Assembly (NCBI RefSeq): GCF_014651135.1
Contig: NZ_BMWH01000015.1
Location: 62,001 to 126,000, forward strand
DNA: 64,000 nt
DNA from: Streptomyces echinoruber
GTDB lineage: Bacteria > Actinomycetota > Actinomycetes > Streptomycetales > Streptomycetaceae
Direction of reading: 5' to 3'
In this document: one piece after another, positions 1 through 9,187 of the stretch
Layout of the letters: each line of letters opens with the position of its first letter
Position numbering within the stretch: the stretch's first letter is position 1
Translations under genes and position numbers: made by a program
Notes under the pieces: model-generated
The model's input: the letters and a program-made list of their open reading frames with translations, nothing else
Told to the model about the DNA's origin: nothing
Database searches by the model: none

Positions 1-63
1 GTACGGGTGATCCGGGCGCGGAACGCCGACCTCCCGCCCGGTGCTGCCGCGACCCTCGTGCCC

Positions 64-273
64 ATGGCGACCAGCGTGCTCAGCCTGCGCATAGACCGCG
101 ACCTGCACGAGCGGCTCCGCGCCCGCGCCGCGAAAAGAGGAATGAGCGTCCAGGACTACGTGGTCCGGACGCTCATTCGGGACGACTTCGACGAGCGGTT
201 CCAGGCCGCCGTCGAGGAGACGGAGGAGTTCTACGGGGTCAACGGGATCAACGGGGTCGACAGGGTCACCTGA
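64..273 (+). CDS. Small ribbon-helix-helix type protein
   Basis: This 69-residue protein probably binds DNA. Its first 45 residues have the Arc/CopG layout: a short beta strand (VLSLRIDRDLHERLRARAA) followed by two helices and the phrase GMSVQDYVVRTLI. The last 25 residues are acidic, as in antitoxins of FitA or VapB type. An in-frame start exists near position 7, but the ATG at 64 lies directly before the strand and removes an unlikely leader. No toxin gene is visible beside it, and the next gene is convergent, so this is either an orphan antitoxin-like regulator or its partner lies left of the window. Confidence 0.6.
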   Translation: MATSVLSLRIDRDLHERLRARAAKRGMSVQDYVVRTLIRDDFDERFQAAVEETEEFYGVNGINGVDRVT

Positions 274-277
274 GGGC

Positions 278-1729
278 TCACGTCAGACCCAGGGCCGGCA
301 TCAGGTAGTAGAAGGCGAAGACCGCGGCCACCACGTACATCGCCGTCGGCACCTCCCGGCCGCGGCCCGCCGCCAGGCGCAGCACCACGAAGGTGAGGAA
401 GCCCATGCCGATGCCGTTGGTGATCGAGTAGGTGAACGGCATCATCAGCATCGTCACGAACGCCGGGATCGCGATCGTGTGGTCCGCCCAGTCGATCTCC
501 TTCACCGACCCCGCCAGGATCAGGAAGCCCACCGCGACCAGCGCCGGGGTGGCCGCCTGGGACGGCACCATCGTGGCGACCGGCGCCAGGAACAGCGCCA
601 GCGCGAACAGGCCGCCGGTGACGACGTTGGCGAAACCGGTGCGCGCGCCCTCGCCGACGCCCGCGGTGGACTCCACGAAGCAGGTGGTGGCGGAGGAGGA
701 GCTGGCGCCGCCCGCGGCCACGGCGATGCCGTCGACGAAGAGGACCTTGTTGATGCCGGGCATCTGCCCCTGGGCGTCGGTCAGCTTCGCCTCGTCGCTG
801 ACGCCCATGATCGTGCCCATCGCGTCGAAGAAGCACGACAGCAGCACGGTGAAGACGAACAGGACGCCGGTGAGCACGCCGACCTTGTCGAAACCGCCGA
901 ACAGGCTGACCTTGCCGATCAGGCCGAAGTCGGGGGTGGCGACGGGGTTGCCGGGCCACTTCGGGGTGGTCAGGCCCCAGGAGGGCACCTTGGCGACCGC
1001 GTTGATCACCACGGCGAGCGCGGTCATGGCGACGATCGAGAGGAGGATCGCGCCGGGCACCTTGCGCACGATGAGCGCCAGCGTCAGCAGCGTGCCCAGC
1101 ACAAAGACCAGCACCGGCCAGCCGTTGAGGTGGCCGCCGCTGCCGAGCTGGAGCGGGACGGTGGTCTGCGCGGCGTCCGGGATGCGGGAGACGAAGCCGG
1201 AGTCCACCAGGCCGATCAGCATGATGAACAGGCCGATGCCGATGCCGATGGCCTTGCGCAGCCCGTAGGGCACGGCGTTCATCACGCGCTCGCGCAGCCC
1301 GCTGGCCACCAGCAGCATCACCACGAAACCGGCCAGCACCACCATGCCCATGGCGTCCGGCCAGGACATGCGCGGCGCGAGCTGGAGCGCGACGACGGAG
1401 TTCACGCCGAGGCCGGCGGCCAGCGCGATCGGGACGTTGCCGACGACACCCATCAGCAGCGTGGTGAACGCGGCCGTCAGGGCGGTCGCGGTGACCAGCT
1501 GACCGTGGTCGAGCTGGTGCCCGTACATGTCCTTGGCGCTGCCGAGGATGATCGGGTTGAGCACGACGATGTACGCCATCGCGAAGAAGGTGGCGAGACC
1601 GCCGCGCACTTCACGGGAGAGCGTGCTGCCCCGTTCGGAGATCCGGAAGAAGCGGTCGAGGGGACCGTAGGCGGGTGCGGCCCCCGGCTGCTCGGGCGCG
1701 GGGACCTTGGCGGGAGCCGAGGTGGACAT
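278..1729 (-). CDS. NCS2/AzgA-family purine permease
   Basis: A 483-residue integral membrane protein of the NCS2 family, AzgA (guanine/hypoxanthine) branch, which imports purine bases by proton symport. After a 35-residue cytoplasmic start it has the family signature FFAMAYIVVLNPIIL, the helix with GLGVNSVVA, and the loop FFDAMGTIMGVSDEAKL typical of AzgA. About 12-14 hydrophobic segments are visible and the length is normal. The ATG at 1729 is preferred because GAGG stands six bases before it; an ATG four codons upstream has no ribosome site. It is transcribed away from the DUF2530 gene and stands alone. Substrate is inferred from the family. Confidence 0.88.
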   Translation of the reverse strand: MSTSAPAKVPAPEQPGAAPAYGPLDRFFRISERGSTLSREVRGGLATFFAMAYIVVLNPIILGSAKDMYGHQLDHGQLVTATALTAAFTTLLMGVVGNVPIALAAGLGVNSVVALQLAPRMSWPDAMGMVVLAGFVVMLLVASGLRERVMNAVPYGLRKAIGIGIGLFIMLIGLVDSGFVSRIPDAAQTTVPLQLGSGGHLNGWPVLVFVLGTLLTLALIVRKVPGAILLSIVAMTALAVVINAVAKVPSWGLTTPKWPGNPVATPDFGLIGKVSLFGGFDKVGVLTGVLFVFTVLLSCFFDAMGTIMGVSDEAKLTDAQGQMPGINKVLFVDGIAVAAGGASSSSATTCFVESTAGVGEGARTGFANVVTGGLFALALFLAPVATMVPSQAATPALVAVGFLILAGSVKEIDWADHTIAIPAFVTMLMMPFTYSITNGIGMGFLTFVVLRLAAGRGREVPTAMYVVAAVFAFYYLMPALGLT

Positions 1730-1741
1730 GCGGAACCTCAT

Positions 1742-2062
1742 CACCAACGGGTTCCCCCGACCCCTGTTGGCGTTTCCTACGAACAGAAGCGGCCAGACAC
1801 AAACGGTTTCAGTATGAACATATGAACGACGCCCATGCCAATCTCCGCGCGTAGAGACGCGGTCCACGTGACCGGACTCACGGCCCGCGGACCCGCACCT
1901 CTCGGCTCGCGCGCCCGCACTCCCGCACTCCCGTACTCCCGGGCTCCCTGGTTCCCGGCCTCCCTGGCTCCCGGGCTTGCGTGTCCGCGTCCCTCCCTGC
2001 CCGCGCGCCCGCGCACTTCCGGGCCCGCGGGCCCGCACCCCCGGCCTGCGTAAGCTGTCCCC
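1742..2062. other. Divergent intergenic region, pyrimidine-rich
   Basis: This gap must hold the promoters of the permease (leftward) and the DUF2530 gene (rightward). The stretch from about 1900 to 2045 is a low-complexity run of CTCCC/CCCGC words in loose repeats. No convincing gene is seen. TAAGCT sits ten bases before the DUF2530 start and could be a -10 box of a nearly leaderless transcript. Confidence 0.4.
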
Positions 2063-2392
2063 ATGGCCAAGTGGACCCCCAAGCACGAGGCGCCCGAACC
2101 CCTGGAAGGGCCGGTCGTCGCCACCGTCACCGGCGGCACGATCGTCTGGTTCGTCCTCTTCCTCGTGCAGCTCCCCTTCTACGGCTGGTTCCACGACCAC
2201 GGCCACACCTGGTGGCTGTGGACCTGCCTGGCCGGCGGGGGCCTGGGCCTGATCGGCGTCTGGTACGTCCGGCGGCGCGACGCGGCCCTGAAGCGCGCGG
2301 CGGCCGCCGAGGCCGCGACGCGGGAACAGCAGGAAAAGCGGGAGCAGCGGGAGCAGCAGCCGCAGCAGGAGCAGGGACCGCAGAGGCCGTAG
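2063..2392 (+). CDS. DUF2530 membrane protein
   Basis: A 109-residue protein of the actinobacterial DUF2530 family, function unknown. The start MAKWTPKHEAPEPLEGPVV is typical. Two membrane helices follow (about residues 24-40 and 50-66), then a cytoplasmic tail of Glu, Gln, Arg and Ala that is likely a charged helix (QQEKREQREQQ). Genes of this family often stand beside the permease seen here, but no joint function is established. The stop codon TAG is the first of three made by a 9-bp tandem repeat. Confidence 0.8.
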   Translation: MAKWTPKHEAPEPLEGPVVATVTGGTIVWFVLFLVQLPFYGWFHDHGHTWWLWTCLAGGGLGLIGVWYVRRRDAALKRAAAAEAATREQQEKREQREQQPQQEQGPQRP

Positions 2393-2416
2393 CGGCCGTA
2401 GCGGCCGTAGCGGCCG
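2386..2416. repeat. 9-bp tandem repeat across the DUF2530 stop
   Basis: The unit GGCCGTAGC is repeated three times and then decays. Because the period is nine, in-frame TAG codons occur at 2390, 2399 and 2408. The repeat starts inside the last codons of the gene and runs downstream. Confidence 0.9.
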
Positions 2417-2648
2417 CACCAGTCACACCAGCCCTGTCAGCCCCGTCAGCCCCGCCAGGAGCAGCAGTCCCGGCAGGCCCCCGAGCAGCCCACGTCCGCC
2501 GAATAACCCCGCGTCCCACGCCTCGCACCCGCCGCCGCCCGCCCGGTCGGCGGCGGTACAACCAGCGCACGACACCCGCTCCTCCCCGAGTCGGAACTTC
2601 CGCCCGGCCGGGCGGTGAGGACACGCGTCCGCACGTACCGTCGAATCC

Positions 2649-5147
2649 ATGACGCACGCCGACGCCGACGCGGACGCCGCGCCCGGCCCCGCGCGCCCCG
2701 GGCCGGTCCGGACCCGGGCGACCGGGCTGAGCGCCGCCGAGGTGGCGCGGCGCGTCGCGCGGGGCGAGGTCAACGACGTCCCGGTGCGCAGCAGCCGCTC
2801 CCTGACCGAGATCGTCCGCGCCAACGTCCTCACCCGCTTCAACGCGATCATCGGCGTGCTGTGGCTGGTCATGCTGGTGGTCGCGCCGATCCAGGACGGC
2901 CTCTTCGGCTTCGTGGTCCTCGCCAACACCGGCATCGGCATCGTCCAGGAGTGGCGGGCGAAGAAGACCCTCGACTCCCTCGCCGTCATCGGCGAGGCCC
3001 GGCCGACCGTGCGCCGGGACGGCACCGCCGTCCGGGTCGGCACCGACGAGATCGTCCTGGACGACCTGCTGGAGGTCGGCCCCGGCGACAAGGTCGTCGT
3101 CGACGGCACGTGCGTCGAGTCCGACGGGCTGGAGATCGACGAGTCGCTGCTGACCGGCGAGGCCGACCCCGTCGTCAAACACCCCGGCGACACCCTGATG
3201 TCGGGCAGCTTCGTCGTCGCGGGCGGCGGCGCCTTCCAGGCCACCAGGGTGGGCCGCGCGGCCTACGCCGCCCAGCTCGCCGAGGAGGCCTCCCGCTTCA
3301 CCCTGGTCCGCTCCGAGCTGCGCACCGGCATCTCCACCATCCTGAAGTACGTCACGTGGATGATGGTCCCGACCGCGCTCGGCCTGGTCGTCAGCCAGCT
3401 CTTCGTCCAGCGGCACGGCGTGAAGGACTCCGTCGCCCGCACGGTCGGCGGCATCGTGCCCATGGTCCCCGAGGGGCTGGTGCTGCTGACCTCCGTCGCC
3501 TTCGCCATCGGGGTGGTCCGGCTGGGCCGCAGGCGGTGCCTGGTGCGGGAGCTGCCCGCCATCGAGGGCCTGGCCCGCGTCGACACCGTGTGCCTGGACA
3601 AGACCGGCACCCTCACCGAGGGCGGCCTGGACGTCACCGGGCTGCGCGTCCTGAACGACGGCGACGAGGCATACGTCCGTACGGTGCTCGGCGCGCTCGG
3701 CGGAGCCGATCCGCGCCCCAACGCCTCCCTCGCGGCGATCACCGACGCCTTCCCCGACACGGCGGGGTGGCGCCGCACCCGGGCGCTGCCCTTCTCCTCC
3801 GCCCGCAAGTACAGCGGCGCCTCCTTCCTCGACGGCGACGACGGCGGCGGCTCCGACGACGACGGCGCCGGCAACGCTGACGCCGACGGTGAGGAAGTCA
3901 CCTGGCTGCTGGGCGCGCCCGACGTGCTGCTGCCCGAGGGGGACCCGGCCCTGGCGGAGACCGACCGGCTCAACGAGCAGGGGCTGCGCGTGCTGCTGCT
4001 CGCCCGGGCCCGCCGCGGCCTCGACGACCCCGAGGTCGCCCGGGACGCCGAGCCGACCGCGCTGGTGGTGCTGGAGCAGCGGCTGCGGCCGGACGCCGCC
4101 GACATCCTGCGCTACTTCGCCGCGCAGCACGTGCGCGCCAAGGTCGTCTCCGGCGACAACGCGGTGTCGGTGGGCGCGGTCGCCGCCAAGGTCGGCCTCG
4201 ACGGCGCCGTGGTGGACGCGCGCCGGCTGCCGGCCGGGCGGGAGGCGATGGGGCGGGCGCTGGAGGCGGGCACGGTGTTCGGGCGGGTCACCCCGCGGCA
4301 GAAGCGGGAGATGGTGAACGCGCTGCAGGCACGCGGGCACACGGTGGCGATGACCGGCGACGGCGTCAACGACGTGCTCGCCCTGAAGGACGCGGACATC
4401 GGCGTGGCGATGGGCTCCGGCTCGGAGGCCACCCGGGCCGTGGCCCAGATCGTGCTGCTCGACAACAGCTTCGCGTCCCTGCCGTCGGTGGTCGCCGAAG
4501 GCCGCCGGGTGATCGGCAACATCACGCGCGTGGCGACGCTGTTCCTGGTGAAGACGGTGTACTCGGTGCTGCTGGCGCTGCTGGTGGTGTGTTGGCAGGT
4601 GGAGTACCCGTTCCTGCCCCGGCACCTGACCCTGCTGTCCACCCTCACCATCGGCGTGCCCGCCTTCTTCCTCGCCCTCGCCCCCAACGCCGAGCGCGCC
4701 CGGCCGCACTTCGTGCGGCGGGTGATGCGCCACTCGGTGCCCGGCGGGGCGGTCGCCGGCCTCGCCACCTTCGCCACATACCTGATGGCCCGTCACCACT
4801 ACACCGGGCCGTACCAGTTGAACGCCGAGACGAGCGCGGCGACGCTGACCCTGTTCCTGGTGTCGATGTGGGTCCTGGCGATCGTCGCCCGCCCCTGGAC
4901 CTGGTGGCGGATCGCCCTGGTCGCCGCGATGGGCGCCGCCTTCCTGCTGGTACTGGCCGTGCCGTGGCTGCAGCGCTTCTTCGCGCTGCGGCTGGTGGGG
5001 ATGGAGATGCCCTGGACCGCGGTGGGAGTGGCGGTGGTGGCGGCGGCCGCCCTGGAACTCCTGTGGAGGTGGGTCGACCGCCGCTTCCCGGTCCAGGTGT
5101 CCCGTTCGGGGGTTACTGCACGTCGACGTAGTCGCCGGTGGCGTTGA
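2649..5147 (+). CDS. P-type cation-transporting ATPase, CtpE-like
   Basis: An 832-residue P-type ATPase. Visible in order: two N-terminal helices around residues 60-105, the actuator motif LLTGEAD near 170, helix M4 with VPEGLVLLTSVAF, the phosphorylation site DKTGT with Asp317, and the hinge GDGVND at 570-575, followed by about six C-terminal helices. The PEGL motif and overall sequence match the actinobacterial CtpE group, which in mycobacteria is linked to calcium uptake; no heavy-metal CPC motif is present. A Gly/Asp-rich insert at about 398-420 (GDDGGGSDDDGAG) is unusual. The last 12 codons overlap the convergent secreted-protein gene. Ion specificity is inferred. Confidence 0.85.
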   Translation: MTHADADADAAPGPARPGPVRTRATGLSAAEVARRVARGEVNDVPVRSSRSLTEIVRANVLTRFNAIIGVLWLVMLVVAPIQDGLFGFVVLANTGIGIVQEWRAKKTLDSLAVIGEARPTVRRDGTAVRVGTDEIVLDDLLEVGPGDKVVVDGTCVESDGLEIDESLLTGEADPVVKHPGDTLMSGSFVVAGGGAFQATRVGRAAYAAQLAEEASRFTLVRSELRTGISTILKYVTWMMVPTALGLVVSQLFVQRHGVKDSVARTVGGIVPMVPEGLVLLTSVAFAIGVVRLGRRRCLVRELPAIEGLARVDTVCLDKTGTLTEGGLDVTGLRVLNDGDEAYVRTVLGALGGADPRPNASLAAITDAFPDTAGWRRTRALPFSSARKYSGASFLDGDDGGGSDDDGAGNADADGEEVTWLLGAPDVLLPEGDPALAETDRLNEQGLRVLLLARARRGLDDPEVARDAEPTALVVLEQRLRPDAADILRYFAAQHVRAKVVSGDNAVSVGAVAAKVGLDGAVVDARRLPAGREAMGRALEAGTVFGRVTPRQKREMVNALQARGHTVAMTGDGVNDVLALKDADIGVAMGSGSEATRAVAQIVLLDNSFASLPSVVAEGRRVIGNITRVATLFLVKTVYSVLLALLVVCWQVEYPFLPRHLTLLSTLTIGVPAFFLALAPNAERARPHFVRRVMRHSVPGGAVAGLATFATYLMARHHYTGPYQLNAETSAATLTLFLVSMWVLAIVARPWTWWRIALVAAMGAAFLLVLAVPWLQRFFALRLVGMEMPWTAVGVAVVAAAALELLWRWVDRRFPVQVSRSGVTARRRSRRWR

Positions 5148-5934
5148 CCGCCGGGGTGGTCGAGGTGCCGGCGAAGCTGAAGCGCCAGTAGCCGTCGTAC
5201 TGGGCGGTGGCGGTGGCCTTCAGGTTGCCGTACGCGTCCGAGTAGACCGTCTTGACGGTGGTGTACGTGGTGGTGCCCGCCTTGCGGAACTGCAGCTTGA
5301 CCGGCTGGTTGGCGTAGCCGTGGTACTGGTGGTCCTCCCAGTTGGCCCGCGACAGCTTGCCGGTGGTGGTGAGGGTCTTGCCCTTGCCGACGGGCTCGGG
5401 GCCGGCGTTGGCGGTCAGCTTGGAGTAGCGCTGCACCAGGGTGGTGGCCAGGTCGCCCTGGTCCTTGAAGCCGACCTTGCCCATGTCGGGGTTGTTCGGA
5501 TCCTGCCCGTTGAAGGCGGTGGCCTCGGCGGCGAGCTTCCAGCTTCCGGCGTCGGCGTTCTGCAGGTCGCCGTCGGCCGGGTAGATGTCGACCGTGCCCT
5601 CGCAGGTGGCGGTGGTGGACGAGGTGACCGTGCAGGTGGCGAAGTCGTCGCCCTCCAGCGTCTTGGCCGGGTCGTCCAGGGTGCCGCGGTAGAGGTAGGC
5701 GTCGGTGTAGAAGTCGTCCGCGGTGATGTCCACACTCGCGTCGTGGGTCAGCGTGTAGGTGTACGTCGCGCTGACCTCGTTGGTGGTCCCCACCTTGACC
5801 GTCGAGGCGATCTTGACGTTGGAGAAGCTCACGCCCAGCGTGTACGGCGTGCCGGCGGCGTGGGCGGCCGGGACGGCGAGGGCGGAGAGGGCCAGGGCGC
5901 CGGAGACGGCGGCCACGGTGGCTCGAATGCGCAT
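5113..5934 (-). CDS. Secreted protein, paralogue of the gene at 9613-10539
   Basis: A 273-residue exported protein of unknown function. Residues 1-26 form a classical signal peptide ending at AHA. The N-terminal half has beta-rich segments with a cysteine pair (CTV...CEG, about residues 101-111) that may form a disulfide; the C-terminal half (YSKLTANAGPEPV onward) resembles an Ig-like beta domain ending in GDYVDVQ. It is clearly homologous over its whole length to the gene at 9613, including the bases just upstream of the start, so the two arose by duplication. It lacks the 30-residue segment after the signal peptide found in the paralogue. Its stop lies inside the end of the P-type ATPase gene. 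Confidence 0.75.
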   Translation of the reverse strand: MRIRATVAAVSGALALSALAVPAAHAAGTPYTLGVSFSNVKIASTVKVGTTNEVSATYTYTLTHDASVDITADDFYTDAYLYRGTLDDPAKTLEGDDFATCTVTSSTTATCEGTVDIYPADGDLQNADAGSWKLAAEATAFNGQDPNNPDMGKVGFKDQGDLATTLVQRYSKLTANAGPEPVGKGKTLTTTGKLSRANWEDHQYHGYANQPVKLQFRKAGTTTYTTVKTVYSDAYGNLKATATAQYDGYWRFSFAGTSTTPAVNATGDYVDVQ

Positions 5935-6405
5935 GTGGTTCCCCAGGAGGAGAAGTCGATCGGGGAGTCTGACTGACTCACGCGATCAGACCCACGAGAC
6001 GTCCGCGCAGTTGTAGGGCGTGATCGCGATTTTGTCGTCACCTGCACCGCCCTTGGCACAGCGATTGCCCAGGTGGCCGGAAATTGACGACGACCGCCCC
6101 CGGCCGCCCCGGCCGACCCAGGTGGCTCCGGGGCCATCCGGCGCCGACGGGGAAGCCACCGTCGACCGCCACCACGGCCGCGCCCACCCGTCGAACGGGC
6201 GGGATGCTCAATTGATGCTCAGATCTCCCGGCTGGGCTTGCCGGATCGGTCCGTTACCCGCGAGTGTCGTGATCACGCCCGCCACCGGGGGACGACAGCG
6301 GGCGTGAAGAACGGTGCCTGCAAGTGGATCGTCTCCCGCCACGGGAGCGCCGAGCTCCCGGCGCTCCCGCCCTGTATCGGCCACTCGTGAGTCGAGGACG
6401 ATCTG
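5935..6405. other. Intergenic region between secreted protein and lipoprotein
   Basis: About 470 bases with no supported gene. Positions 5935-6000 resemble 10540-10600 upstream of the paralogue (shared words AGGAG/GGGAGAAGT, GGAGTCT, TGACTC and CGTGATCAGA or CGCGATCAGA), so a common promoter region was duplicated. The rest looks non-coding. Confidence 0.45.
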
Positions 6406-6918
6406 ATGAAGCCTTCCCTGTCGGCCGTCGGCCTGTCGGTCGTCGGCCTGTCGGCCTTGGCGCTTGTGCCGGCCTGTTCCGGCGGTGCTCACCCCCGGGC
6501 GGCCCCTGCCCACGGGACGACGTCGGCCACGGCCGGAGCGACGACGGGAACCGGTGCGCCCCGCTCTTCGGCGCAGACTCCGACACGCTCGGACCGCCTT
6601 CCCGATCCGGTCCGGTCTCCGATCCCCACCGGATCGAAAGCGCTGTACACGGGGTCGGGTCACGGCGCGGCCGATGTCACGCTTCCCGCATCAGCGGGGA
6701 AATCCCCGTCCGTCACCGTGATGTGGACATGCGCCGGCCCCTCCAAGTTCGACATCACCGCTGCAGGAAAGACCCTCGCCGGGTCTCAGTGCGGTGACGG
6801 GAGCGGCGTGTTCACCGCTGAAATACCGCACACCCATATCCACGAACTGACGTGGAAGCTCTCGGCGGCCGATTCGGTGATCTGGCGGATTGCCGTCATC
6901 CAACCGCCCGGGAACTGA
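6406..6918 (+). CDS. Putative lipoprotein
   Basis: A 170-residue predicted lipoprotein. The signal peptide has the lipobox LVPAC with Cys24 as the lipidated residue, followed by a Thr/Ala/Pro-rich linker to about residue 60. The remaining domain has the phrase VTVMWTCAGPSKFDITAAGKT and a second cysteine (SQCGDG), suggesting a small beta sandwich with one disulfide. Its role is unknown. The signal-peptide DNA is itself repetitive (GTCGGCCTGTCGG-like words). Downstream begins the transposon graveyard. Confidence 0.65.
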   Translation: MKPSLSAVGLSVVGLSALALVPACSGGAHPRAAPAHGTTSATAGATTGTGAPRSSAQTPTRSDRLPDPVRSPIPTGSKALYTGSGHGAADVTLPASAGKSPSVTVMWTCAGPSKFDITAAGKTLAGSQCGDGSGVFTAEIPHTHIHELTWKLSAADSVIWRIAVIQPPGN

Positions 6919-6948
6919 CGCGCTCGTGCCTGGCAGGCGGTGAGACGT

Positions 6949-6971
6949 CGAGTTCGCAAGCGCCGAACTCG
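6949..6971. terminator. Hairpin downstream of the lipoprotein gene
   Basis: CGAGTTCG and CGAACTCG form an 8-bp stem around a 7-base loop, 30 bases after the lipoprotein stop. It could end that transcript or be the end of an inserted element. Confidence 0.4.
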
Positions 6972-6999
6972 CCGCCAGGAAGGACACGTTGCGACATGA

Positions 7000-7260
7000 A
7001 CGGTACCCCGGGCCAGGCTCGCGTCACGGCCACGGAAACGGGCCCGGACTCCAGCACCCGCTTGGTCGGCTGCCGCGGCAGCCCGCCCTCGCCGGTCAGC
7101 CGCAGCCCGTCCGTGCGGGCGCAATCCACCAGCATTGCGATCAACCGCTCGTCCGTCGCCGTACTCGACGGCGCCTGGACCGACTGCTCAGCGGGCTCGT
7201 GCTCAACGACGGTGCCGGTCATCTCCGGCGTCTCCTTGATCATCAGATCCGCGTTGATCA
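7000..7260 (-). pseudogene. IS256-family transposase fragment (N-terminal part)
   Basis: Read leftwards, this stretch encodes TDERLIAMLVDCARTDGLRLTGEGGLPRQPTKRVLES in pieces, the opening of IS256-type transposases (typically ERLI..LV..AR.EGL.LTGEGGLLQ.LTKRVLES). The catalytic DDE part is missing and the frame soon loses similarity, so it is a dead remnant. It abuts the IS3 fragment on the other strand, suggesting one element landed in another. Confidence 0.6.
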
Positions 7261-7264
7261 GACA

Positions 7265-7629
7265 CTCCCCAACGCGGGGCGGCCAGGTCGGCGGGGTCAT
7301 CTTCCACACCGACCGCGGCAGCGCATACACGGCCGAGGCGTTCCAGCAGCTGCGCCCGGTGGGGCGTCGTGCAGTCGATGGAGCGAGTCGGGTCGGCGCT
7401 GGACAACGCCGCCGTGGAGTCGTTCCACTCGGTACTCGAGGTCGAATACGTCCACCGGCGCACCTTCGCGACGCGGGCCGAGGCGAGGCTGAAGATCGCC
7501 ACGTGGATCGCGGACTTCTCCCACATCAGGCGGAGGCACAGCGCAGCCGACGGGAAGCCGCCCATCACGTTCGAACGGATCATCCAAGAAGCGCGGACCG
7601 AGACCGATCAGGAAGACCGGGCCGCATAA
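7265..7629 (+). pseudogene. IS3-family transposase C-terminal remnant
   Basis: The C-terminal part of an IS3-type (OrfB, rve integrase core) transposase. GGVIFHTDRGSAYTAEAFQQL lies in one frame up to about 7350, then SMERVGSALDNAAVESFHSV and the tail through ERIIQEARTETDQ lie in another frame to 7629. The middle Asp and the final catalytic Glu (AVESFHS) are visible but the N-terminal half is absent and a frameshift separates the two blocks. It cannot be an active transposase. Confidence 0.75.
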
Positions 7630-7845
7630 CCAACGTCGCTACGCAACCAGGGGATTGACACCCAGGGCAAGCAGCACGTGCGCATGTCCGGCGAGGAAGG
7701 CCCGCCCTCCGTCCTTCTGCCCGGCCCCATGCACCTCCCGATCCTCCCAGCCGCACCGGTGGGCGCGTGCCGCCTGCGCCGGCGCCGGACAGGGTGGGTG
7801 ACGCGGCCGGCAGATGTCCGGCCACAGCACACCCGGGCTGTTCCC

Positions 7846-8580
7846 TCAGGCGACCGCGGTGCCCGGTTCGGTCGCCGCCCGCGCGTTGCGCAGGAGTACC
7901 AATGCGGCGCAGGCGATACCAGCGCCGGCCGGGACGACAGGCCACCACGGCGGATTGCCGTTGTCCCGGGCTGCCGAGACAAAGACGAGAATCAGGCACA
8001 CGGCCAGGCCGGTCACGACGCCGAAGATGTCGGCGTGCAGGCGCTCACCCACGTCGAGGCGGGCCCGTCCCCGCCGGCCAAGCAGGCGGGCCAGCAGCGC
8101 GGTGACCACGACGATGGTGTACGCCATGGCGAGCGGGTACAGCAGCGGGGACACGACGAGGAGGAAGCCGTCGCCGGTCCAGGCGCTGTGGACGGTGTAC
8201 TCGTCGATCTGCACGACCGTGTCGTGCCACATGCCGAGCCGCACCTGCTGCCCCTCGGCGAAGGAGGGAGCATCTTCCACCGTCACGGTTCTGGTCGCTC
8301 CGTCGGCCCGCACGATGACGTCGTCACTGGACCAGAAGTCTTTGTGACTGCAGTCCGTGTCCTGACCGGCCCCCGTGCAGCGCTCGTGGGTGATGTGCTG
8401 TACCCCTGCCACGGTCGCCCGCACGGTGCGCAGTCCTCCGGTGGCGCGCGCCACGGCGATCGCTGTCTCCTCGTAGGTCCGCACGGCGAAGAAGGCGACG
8501 ATGAGCACCATCACGCAACGAAACAGCCCAAGCAACACGCGCCCGAGAAGATCCCGGCTCCGTTCCTTCGTCTCCGGCAC
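7846..8580 (-). CDS. Hypothetical membrane protein
   Basis: A 244-residue protein not recognised as a named family. It has an N-terminal helix (GRVLLGLFRCVMVLIVAFFAV), an outside domain of about 100 residues with two cysteines (HERCTGAGQDTDCSH) that probably pair, then two or three helices near the C-terminus (PLAMAYTIVVVTALLARLL; IFGVVTGLAVCLILVFV; a last one after WWPVVPAGAG). The GTG at 8580 is chosen because GGGAGGGGG lies just upstream; the open frame continues further but there encodes transposase debris. It sits alone among IS fragments. Confidence 0.6.
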   Translation of the reverse strand: MPETKERSRDLLGRVLLGLFRCVMVLIVAFFAVRTYEETAIAVARATGGLRTVRATVAGVQHITHERCTGAGQDTDCSHKDFWSSDDVIVRADGATRTVTVEDAPSFAEGQQVRLGMWHDTVVQIDEYTVHSAWTGDGFLLVVSPLLYPLAMAYTIVVVTALLARLLGRRGRARLDVGERLHADIFGVVTGLAVCLILVFVSAARDNGNPPWWPVVPAGAGIACAALVLLRNARAATEPGTAVA

Positions 8581-8599
8581 AACGCCCCCTCCCCGCTCC

Positions 8600-9030
8600 C
8601 AGGTCCAGCATGCCCTCCCCGGCGAACGCCGACACGGTCTTGGAAGGCTTCCCGTTCCGCTGCGGCCGACCCGGCCCCAGGTCCTGGCCCGCGGCGGCGT
8701 CATCGACTGCCCGGCCTCGTCCTCAAAGGAGATCCACGCACCCCGCTCGGCCGCTTCTCTTCCACCTGCGGCCGGACCTCCTTCTTCCACCGCTCCACCG
8801 CACCGTCGTCCCGCTCGATCGCGCGACGGTCCGGCTGCTGCCAGGACCAGCCGTGCCGCTTCAACAACAGCCAGGTGCCCTCGACCGTGTACGAGACGTG
8901 GAACAGCCGACCGATCAGCGTCTTGATCCGCGCCAGTGTCCACCGCTGGTCCGGCCACCCGTGCGCGAGCCGACCACGCTCCAACTCCCGCTCCAGCCGC
9001 TCCCTTTGGACCGGCCCAGGGATGGTGTCC
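8600..9030 (-). pseudogene. IS630-family transposase remnant
   Basis: Reading leftwards, the winged-helix part of an IS630 transposase is seen (WTLARIKTLIGRLFHVSYTV, then RRAIERDDGAVERWKKEV). After a frameshift near 8740 the DDE domain start appears (AWISFEDEAGQSMTPPRART). The rest of the catalytic domain is absent. A frameshift and truncation make this a pseudogene. Confidence 0.7.
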
Positions 9031-9187
9031 CGCCGAGTGGTGCAGCCGGTCGAGCGACGGAGACGCGCGGGGTATCTGCTCGGGGCGTGCACCCGCTGTC
9101 CGTGACTGCTCCCTGACTCCCTGAACAGAGGTGGGCCATCGCGCAAGTCTCCCTGGTGAACGGGCAGTTCGACCGGAGGAGCACACG

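Noticed and set aside
2127..4799. 890-codon open frame antisense to the P-type ATPase
   Set aside because: Composition is Gly/Ala/His/Arg-rich with no domain, and the sense strand has a complete ATPase. It is a shadow caused by high GC.
7639..7830. Short minus-strand ORF ending LLALGVNPLVA
   Set aside because: No family likeness and no ribosome site; within IS debris.
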